Assembly: GCA_039881045.1 (NCBI GenBank) | Contig: JAYWVB010000048.1 | Span: 1 to 64,000, forward strand | From: Chaetomium olivaceum | Lineage: Eukaryota > Ascomycota > Sordariomycetes > Sordariales > Chaetomiaceae | Direction of reading: 5' to 3' | Length of the DNA: 64,000 nt | Shown here: positions 57,001 to 64,000 of the stretch, piece after piece | Position numbering within the stretch: position 1 is the stretch's first letter | Layout: each line of letters starts with the position of its first letter | Translations under genes and position numbers: made by a program | Notes under the pieces: model-generated | The model's input: only the letters and a program-made list of their open reading frames with translations | What the model was told of the DNA's origin: nothing | The model's database searches: none

Positions 57001-59267
57001 TCAGATCCCGTCTTTGATGGCCGGTGGCCAAGAAGTTCCCCTCCCGGTTTCACCACCACCGAGACCACTTCCCCGGCATTTGCGGTACCAAGCGGACGGC
57101 ATGCCACTTCCAAGCGAGGTTCCCCGCAATATCGCTCTCCTGTGGGACTTCGGTCACTGATGCCAACCAGGGCCAGAGCCATTGATGCGGAGCGCACAAC
57201 CAGTGACCGGCCACGACATGATGAACGCCTAGGACCCTGAGTGTTGGCGACGGTGTCTGTTGGTTATTTGCAGCGCCTGCAGGTCCTTTGTCGTCTTGTT
57301 GGTGAGAATCTACCGTGGCCTGATCATGATCATGAGCATGTTTTGAAACCACCCGACGAGAAAATCTTTAGTCTTCCTCTCCGGGTATCGTTTGGGCCGG
57401 TGGGCGGGTTCGCCGATGGGCTGGCCTCGTCGGCTGGGATTCCCTCGCAGCAGGGCGGAGGCACGGACTGGACGAGGAGTTTGCGCGTCATCAGACGAAC
57501 CCTGGGGGTACTGATCGCAACGCCTCAACTCTAATCGGACATTTCGTCTGGGTTTTCAGCCAGTCTCAATGGGCGGAAAGCCAGCGCCGCAATGCCTAGT
57601 GTCGGGAATCTATCAGCCACCGGAGCTAGCCGCATCGATACGCCACGTGCGGGAGACGGCCGTCGATGTGGTGTTCGTGTGTCCTGAGCAAGATCCAGAC
57701 TGGTCCATGGACAGACAGAGCTGGAGGTGTGCATTGTGCGAAAGGTCCTGTGTAGCGCTGAGATGCAGACGAGTCTTGTCCTGCGTCCCGGGCTGTTGTG
57801 CTTTGGATGGCGTCGCGTTCGCGCTTCCAGGTTTAGCTTCATTTGCCTAGCAATCTACACACGGCTTCCCCAGGGCAAAGTGCCGAGAAGGGGCGGGACT
57901 TCGGACGGCGCGCCTCCAGGATGCTACCTCCCGGTTCATTGCGGGGGGGAGTGTCAGGTTCCTGAACTGTTTTGCGTTTCAATGTGGCGGAAGGAGAGAC
58001 AATTGAGCAGCAATTGAGTGCCAGTGGGAAAGAGAGCCGGAGAGCGGGGGCATGGCAGCCGACCCAAGCATTTTCAGTGGCTTTTCCGCTTCCTTGGGGC
58101 ACCTTGTTTAGCCAGCAACCCCAGCCCCTGTCAATGCCGATGGTGGCTCACCCTCCCTCCCTGGCCCTCCCTGGCCCTCCCTTGCTTCTTCTTCCAGGTT
58201 GCTTTGGGGGAAACTGGAAGGTGGTGGGGCGGTTTTATGGTTTTGATGGATGAACAGCACAGCGGCCTCAGCGCCTGCCCTCAATTGCCCGCTTTCCAGG
58301 GGGTTTCGGTCTTGGTCGTTAGTGGAGACGGTGCCCAGTGCTTATCAAAAAAGGGAAGCTCGACCAAGTCGAAACTTGCAGGTTCCGTCTTCCATCCATC
58401 CCCCTGCCCTGAGGTGTGCAGAGTGGCAGAGAGTGGCAGAGAGTGGCAGAGAGTGGCTCCTCCCGCTAAACGGTTTGCCGTCCTCGTGCCTTGTGCCTCG
58501 ATTCCCGCCCTCCCTGCGGCCCTGGTCTGACAAAATTTCCAAACTCGCCGTTAGCGGCATGTTCCTGAATTGAATCTCAACACATCGGGGGAATGAGGTC
58601 GGGGTTATTCGTACTTGTAATTGAGCCTACCGGTACTCAATCAACCTTTTCGACGCCTGGGCCCCCTTCGATCCCGCAGCCTGGTCCAGTCCACGGGTCC
58701 TCTCGCTGCTGCTCACGCCGATCTTTCCTGCTTGAGCGGCAACCCCCAGAATTCTCTGGGAAGGCGAGACATCTCATCCAATCTCATCCCAATCCATCCC
58801 AAAGGGTTCCGTTTTGATTTCCCGACTGGTATTTTCCGCCGTTGCATTCTTCGTCCCACGAGACGCTGCACCCGCATGCCCGGTCCCTCTCTCGCACCAC
58901 CCATCCATCCCTTCCCATCCTTTCGACTCAGTCCTATCTCTCGCGTGTTGGAAGGAAGAAGAGGACATTGTCGTTCTGGTCGATCTCCAACTCCCAATTA
59001 CACACACTACCTGGTACCTACTCCTGCAAGGCGGCATGGAGTGAGAGAACTGTGCTCGATCCGCGCAGTCCGACCTCCCCATCTTTTATTCACCGACTGC
59101 AGCAACCTACCTCCCCGTGACTTTCGGCGTGTCGGCTGGCCAGTTTCTACTACCGTACGCTTTGCAGCCCATGGCACACCGACGCGGCCTCGCAAGCGTC
59201 CTAGGACCCCTCCTCTGGTGACAGAACGCCGTTGACTGCGCGCAGTCCGGGCCCGGGTGCTGCAACC
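54079..59267. other. 5.2-kb gene-poor divergent spacer
   Basis: Between the GPI-type gene (-) and the aspartic-protease-like gene (+). Open frames such as 54582-55115 (-), 55899-56600 (-) and 58621-59235 (+) have no recognisable content. Holds a 10-bp tandem repeat at 58421-58458 and, from about 58800, a C/T-rich leader-like stretch. Confidence 0.5.
58421..58458. repeat. 10-bp tandem repeat
   Basis: GAGTGGCAGA repeated three times plus a partial fourth copy. Confidence 0.85.
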
Positions 59268-62200
59268 ATGCGGTTACCCTACCTCGGGGCCGCTGTCGTT
59301 CGTGACGTTCTGCTACTGCTGCTGCTCGCTGTGTCGCAACTCGGGCTGACGTCGCCGCCCACTCCCCCGATCCGCCAACTCCGAGTCCGCTCTGGATCCA
59401 ACCATCCGGCGAGTGGTGCGTCATCCTGCCTCTCTTGTGTGGCCTGCTCATGTTACGCTGCGCACATCCGCTAACTAGCCCGGCAGGTATGGCATCGACG
59501 GGACCTGGTCTAACTTTGCTTTCTACATCGGCTCGCCTGCCCAGGTGGTGTATCTCAGCGTCGCTACGGCCCTGTCAGAGATATGGGTGGTCTCCACTGG
59601 TGGTTGCGTTCCAGGTGAGTGCCCTGTTCTCGGAGATGACTGGCGGCTGTGTTAACCAAAGACAAAGTTCAACTATGCATCGACGCTCGCGGTGGCACCT
59701 TCGACATCTCGCAATCCGAAACATGGCGTCCGCTGGGGGGCTGGCAGTTGGGCATGAACTATACGGGCATGGGGGGCAACGGGGATTACGGGTTGGAAAC
59801 GCTCGCTTTCGTCAACAGGGTGACGCGCTTCACAACTGCCGTCGACGGTGCGTTGGTGGCGGCCATCAACGACACCGACTACTATCAGGGATACATCGGC
59901 GTCGGCGTAACCCAGGGCAGATTTGGGACCAACCTCACCAATCCTTTCATTTCGCAACTAGCGCAAACTTACGGAAGTATTCCGAGCCATGGCTACGGAT
60001 ATACGGCGGGCGCCTACTACCGCAATGGTAAGTCGCCATTTTATCATTAACCACACGGGTTGGTTGCGCTGACCATGATCCAGATGAGCCAAACGGTGGA
60101 ACAGTGGCATCCCTCACTCTTGGGGGCTATGATACCCTAAGGTTTGAGCCGCACAATACCAAATTCACCCTTGATCCAGTATCACGGTTGCCCGTCGTGC
60201 GGCTCCGCGGGATAACAGCAGCGGTACCCACGCTCGATGAGGCCCCTACCAAGAATTGGACGTCGACGACACGACAGCTCGTTAAGATGGACGATTCCAT
60301 CATTGCAACCATTGATTCGTCGACGCCCTACCTATGGCTCCCTACGGAAGTGTGCGATCGCTTCGCCACGGCTTTGAACCTGAAGTGGAGGGAGGACTTG
60401 GGAGTTTACGTCTTCTCCGACGGAGCCCAGTACACGAATTACCAGACCAGCACGTCGCTATCCTTCACCTTCTCTCTCTCCAGCTACCAAAATGCCGACA
60501 ACTTTGGACAGCCTCTCAACACGCCTGGCGTTGTCAACATCACCCTCCCATCGGCCGCCTTTGCCCAGCTTCTACGCTATCCTTTCAAAAACATTATTCA
60601 GTGGGGTGATTCGAGCATACCATATTTCCCGCTGAAGAGGTCGACCAAGGAAGTCAACGACAACCGGTACATCATCGGGCGCGCATTTCTGCAGGAGGCA
60701 TATATCATCACCTCTTACGACCGAGGGACCTACTCACTTCACCAGGCTAAATTTCCCAAGAACGCGACGAAAAACTACGAGCTCGAGGAGCTCACCAGAC
60801 CGGCGGATAGCACCTACCCCAAATATGAGAGCGAGCCTGAGCCTAGCCAGGGATTGTCGACTGGCCAGATGGTCGGGATTGTATTGGGCGCGTTTGTCGT
60901 TGGCAGCATTGCGGCGTTGTTGCTATGGTTCTGCCTCATTCGCAAACGGAAAGACAAGCAGAAGGATGTTTCGAACCAAGAGGAAGAGAACAAGGATGGT
61001 CCTCAAATAATCGAGGAGGATGAGGATGAGGAACCTACGAGTCCAGTTAAAAGGATGTTTACAAAGATCATCCGGAAGAAGCGATCGAGGAAACAGGCAG
61101 TTCACGAAACGGATGGGCAAAGCATACAACCAGTTGAGGTTGGTGCCGACGCACAACATCAGGTGTTCGAAATGCCGGTGCCACCCGAGCCCGTCGAGCT
61201 GGATAGTCAGGATGTCGGAGACGATGATACCGAATTTGGCGCCGATAGCACCCGAGCGTTGAGCCAATACGAGATCACCAGGCGGAAATTGGACCGCCAG
61301 CTGCAAGGGCCAGTGCCGACCTACACGCCGAATGCCGCCTTTCCGACCGGGCCCGAAAAGTCCATGCAAGATACAAGTCCCGTCGCTCATTACAGACCGG
61401 TCGAGGATCCATCACCAGCATCATCGCCGACTTACGCCAACAGTAATTCGCTCCCGGGCACTCTTCCTTCCCCGATGACACCGCATGGCGACTGGACGAA
61501 CCGCGGTTTCGACCTCCCATCGCCAATGACGGTCGCACCTCCACCGCACCTCCTCCTTCATACGCCTTTCACAGCGTCAGATGCTGCCTACTCGCCCGTC
61601 TCCCCTCACTCTCCGCATTCACCACATTCACCACACACATACGCTCCGTCATCCATCACCCGCGCAGGCTCCAGCGATTCCCCAATCTCTCCGACCGAAT
61701 CTATGCAACTGCCGTCCCCGACATTTCAGCGAACCCCAATCGACCCATCACGAGTAGTGTGCCTGGGTCCTTTGCCAGAGAATGTCCAGCTCCCACGTCC
61801 TCGGCAATCAATACCGCGAATAGTGACCCCGGCCCATCCCCCAGAAGAGGCAGGGGTCGAGGCCGGGCCAGCTTATTTACGCTCCCAGGATTTGCCACTC
61901 CCGCAACCACTAGGGCACCACCGCTCCCACACGCAAGGCTCGACCGATACTCTGGGGAGTAACTTCACTGTCGAGGAAGAGACCCGCCTCCGGACGGACG
62001 AAACCGTATTACCGAGACAGCCGAGCATAACGCGGGATGACGAGCAACAGAGCCATGGCCACAGCCACGACCAGGATCAGGACGTACCTCGTACCCCGTG
62101 TAGCATGGAGCGCATCGACGGGGCTCGGAGCTCATCCATGTGCCTCAAGTCGCCGAGAAGCGGTACAGCTGGGAGGAAGACCGAGGTGGCAGTCTCAGCT

Positions 62201-62317
62201 GAGCAGGCTCCTGGGTCGCTGCCTGATGCTGCGCATACTCAGCGTCGTCGTTCCTTATGTTTGGTGGCATCCTGCATCATATATATGCTATGCGACCTTT
62301 GTTTTGGCTTCGCCTGA
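59268..62317 (+). CDS. Single-pass membrane protein with aspartic-protease-like ectodomain lacking the first catalytic Asp; apparent frameshift
   Basis: Exons 59268-59415, 59487-59614, 59662-60027 and 60084-62317; introns have GTGCGT/GTGAGT/GTAAGT donors and CTAAC/CTGAC branches. Signal peptide MRLPYLGAAVVRDVLLLLLL. One G is missing at 59343-59345, after which the true frame reads DVAAHSPDPPTPSPLWIQPS and splices to GEW-YGIDGTWSNFAFYIGSP. The pepsin fold follows: VYLSVATALSEIWVVSTGGC stands where VDTGSSDLWVV is expected (Asp to Ala). The second motif keeps the Asp (IATIDSSTPYLWLPTEVC), and late parts are NDNRYIIGRAFLQEAYIITS. One transmembrane helix (MVGIVLGAFVVGSIAALLLW) is followed by a basic stop (CLIRKRKDK) and a tail of about 450 residues rich in Pro/Ser, with SPHSPHSPHSPH. 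Probably an inactive protease-like receptor or sensor; function is inference. Confidence 0.83.
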
Positions 62318-63388
62318 TTTTGGGATATCGCTTTATATACCACTACCACGGCTGGTGACTTTCTTTTCACTTTTTGGATACAATGGGAGCGAGGAGTTCT
62401 GGCGTTTTTTATTAAACTCGGCTAGCTCAAAATGGAAGGGCCGGCTTGGAGGGGATGTATGCGGTGGTGTCTTTTTATGTGCTTTTTTTTTGGCTGGCGG
62501 CGTTGGATCTTCCGACATAATTTTTAGGGGGATGGCGTAAGAGATGAGTGGGGAGCATCGTGGTGGTCAGAGGTTGCCGCTCTATGCTGGAAGGGAGGGA
62601 GGTACTGGGAGTTTCAAGTGATACTGGGATGGTATCATTACAATCCGCTTGCTCTGACTCGGAGCTTGAGCCTAGAAAAGAGATAGCAGCGGTAGAACAA
62701 CAGACACAATTGACCAAAACGCCCTGGATCTTTTGCTCGTGAACTTGTCTGTCTCGTGCTTTGTTCTCCTGCAATGGTCCATACTCAACCTTGGGGGTTC
62801 TTTTCTTGCTTGGGTTTCTTGCCATGTCATGACATCGCTGTCAAGGCTGTCCTCAAATTCTTGTTAACCGTGCAAAAGGGGGTCTACCATACATATGCGG
62901 ACCGAGCTAACCACTGCTTTGGGCACATACGTATACCCCACGCCACGAGTTCCCGGCCATCTAACTGGACATCGACCCCCATTCGTTTAGAGATATTGTA
63001 CAGTACTCTAACTGGATCTTCATAACTTGGCCTCGTGAACCTCACGTATAAGAACTGATGATTAGCATAGGGACTATTATAGACACACATGATATGGCAT
63101 GCTGCCTGCCTACTACACGGCTACGTCTCTTTTCGAGGACAGCTACACGTTGTTGAGGGCACCTCAACTTCCCCCTCGTAACATCCAATATGCGCATCAG
63201 CCAAAGCGTAGAAGATCCTGATCATACCCTCTATCTGACTATTGTCGCCACCTAGTGCAGCCCATATCTGACCATCCATGCCGTCCGTGTCTTAAATGCA
63301 AAACGCGGCACCGAACTCCGTTTCCCATGGGCGTAACTAGCCCAAAGAAGAAAACCGTGGCAAGTCACCTCCACCACCCGCGCCCCCC
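62318..63388. other. Convergent spacer
   Basis: 3' ends of the aspartic-protease-like gene (+) and the diflavin reductase (-). T-rich stretch at 62395-62500. No gene seen. Confidence 0.5.
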
Positions 63389-64000
63389 TCACCAAGTTTC
63401 CTGCCACATGCTGACATTCCTTGGGTTGGAAAGCCACTTCTCAGCCGCCTCCTTGTTCTCGCACACTTTATCAATGACCAGCGCATCCAGCAGGGCGTTC
63501 CGCACCGAGATAGGCATGCGCCCGTTGCTACCGCATATCAGCACATACGGCCGCCTACGCATTAGAGCGCCGACCTCGGCCGCGTGCGCTCGGATCAGAT
63601 GCTGCACGTAGTTCTTGTGCGCGTCGTACTGGTCAGGATAGACGGTCTCTAGCGCGATCGCGAGAGGGTCGGTGGGCGGCGGGATGATTGTGGTGGCAGT
63701 GGTCTTGGGATCGGGCTCGATGCTATCGCGCGAGAAGGCCGGGAAGACCCTGAGGTTGGGATACGACCTCCACTCGTGTGCAAAGTGGAAGTCGGCGGAA
63801 CGGTTACGAGAGCCGAAGAAGAGCAGCGTGTCACCGGCGCCAGAATAGCAGTCGCGCTCCTGGATGACAGCACGGATTGGGGCGACACCGGTGCCGGTGG
63901 CGATTGCGATTAGGGGCCGTCTCGCATCAACCTCATCCCGTACGAGGTGTGAGCTCGATGACTTCAGGCGGACGGTCAACCGGGTGCCGACGGGGAGGCG
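63389..64000 (-). CDS. NADPH-dependent diflavin oxidoreductase (Tah18/NDOR1 type), C-terminal part only
   Basis: FAD/NADPH-binding C-terminus of a diflavin reductase; Tah18 passes electrons to Dre2 for cytosolic Fe-S cluster assembly. The N-terminal flavodoxin and FAD domains lie beyond the right edge. Visible parts: IAIATGTGVAPIRAVIQERD (NADPH pyrophosphate region), LLFFGSRNRSADFHFAHEWR, KNYVQHLIRAHAAEVGALMR, YVLICGSNGRMPISVRNALL and the ending AAEKWLSNPRNVSMWQETW, a terminal aromatic as in this family. FFGSRNRSADFHFAHEW and the short W-x-x-x-W end favour Tah18 over cytochrome P450 reductase. Frame open without introns to the edge. Confidence 0.88.
   Translation of the reverse strand, partial: RLPVGTRLTVRLKSSSSHLVRDEVDARRPLIAIATGTGVAPIRAVIQERDCYSGAGDTLLFFGSRNRSADFHFAHEWRSYPNLRVFPAFSRDSIEPDPKTTATTIIPPPTDPLAIALETVYPDQYDAHKNYVQHLIRAHAAEVGALMRRRPYVLICGSNGRMPISVRNALLDALVIDKVCENKEAAEKWLSNPRNVSMWQETW

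Noticed and set aside
58621..59235. 204-codon + strand frame before the protease-like gene
   Set aside because: C/T-rich leader sequence gives Arg/Pro/Ser-rich translations; most likely the 5' untranslated region.

Overview
The window is nuclear DNA of a filamentous ascomycete, most likely a sordariomycete (Sordariales/Chaetomiaceae-like). Genes are GC-rich and are broken by short introns of about 45-120 nt with GTAAGT/GTATGT-type donors, CTAAC/CTGAC branch points and YAG acceptors. The protein set is typical of filamentous fungi: conventional fungal kinesin, Clr2, SUN-family wall protein, CSN12, Spt3 and a Ufo1-like F-box protein. The genus is inference.

Layout, left to right. 1-895 (-): C-terminally cut Serinc/TMS1 membrane protein. 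2051-3822 (+): nodulin-like MFS transporter. 4388-4981 (+): AP-2 sigma. 5968-8689 (-): repeat-rich zinc-knuckle protein with several frame breaks. 9579-10631 (-): IST1. 11169-13774 (-): SPT3, with an exceptionally long first intron. 14580-15727 (-): leucine carboxyl methyltransferase (PPM1). 16854-17977 (+): unknown multi-pass membrane protein. 19046-21977 (-): kinesin-1. 23155-23790 (-) and 24569-25986 (+): divergent RAD6 and mitochondrial acetyl-CoA acetyltransferase. 26610-28395 (+): CSN12/PCI protein. 29273-30795 (-): GPI-anchored SUN protein. 32379-32481 (-): intron-containing tRNA-Leu(AAG). 33264-35054 (+): Clr2. 38877-40033 (-): uncharacterised protein with three Cys/His clusters. 46838-50606 (+): Ufo1-like F-box/WD/UIM protein. 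51751-54078 (-): GPI-type Ser/Thr-rich surface protein. 59268-62317 (+): membrane protein with an aspartic-protease-like ectodomain. 63389-64000 (-): C-terminus of a Tah18-type diflavin reductase.

These are mostly unlinked housekeeping genes (endocytosis/ESCRT, chromatin and transcription, ubiquitin system, cell wall, transport). I see no metabolite cluster, transposon, rRNA, CRISPR or phage element. Three gene-poor, GC-rich spacers (35.1-38.9, 40.0-46.8 and 54.1-59.3 kb) take up about a quarter of the window.

Two observations dominate. First, about half of the conserved genes are broken by one- or two-base shifts, mostly in or next to short C/G runs, which points to uncorrected sequencing or assembly errors rather than pseudogenes. 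Second, SPT3 has its canonical 16-residue first exon about 1.6 kb upstream of exon 2. The intervening intron carries a 313-codon reading frame that runs in frame into exon 2 and could give an N-terminally extended isoform.
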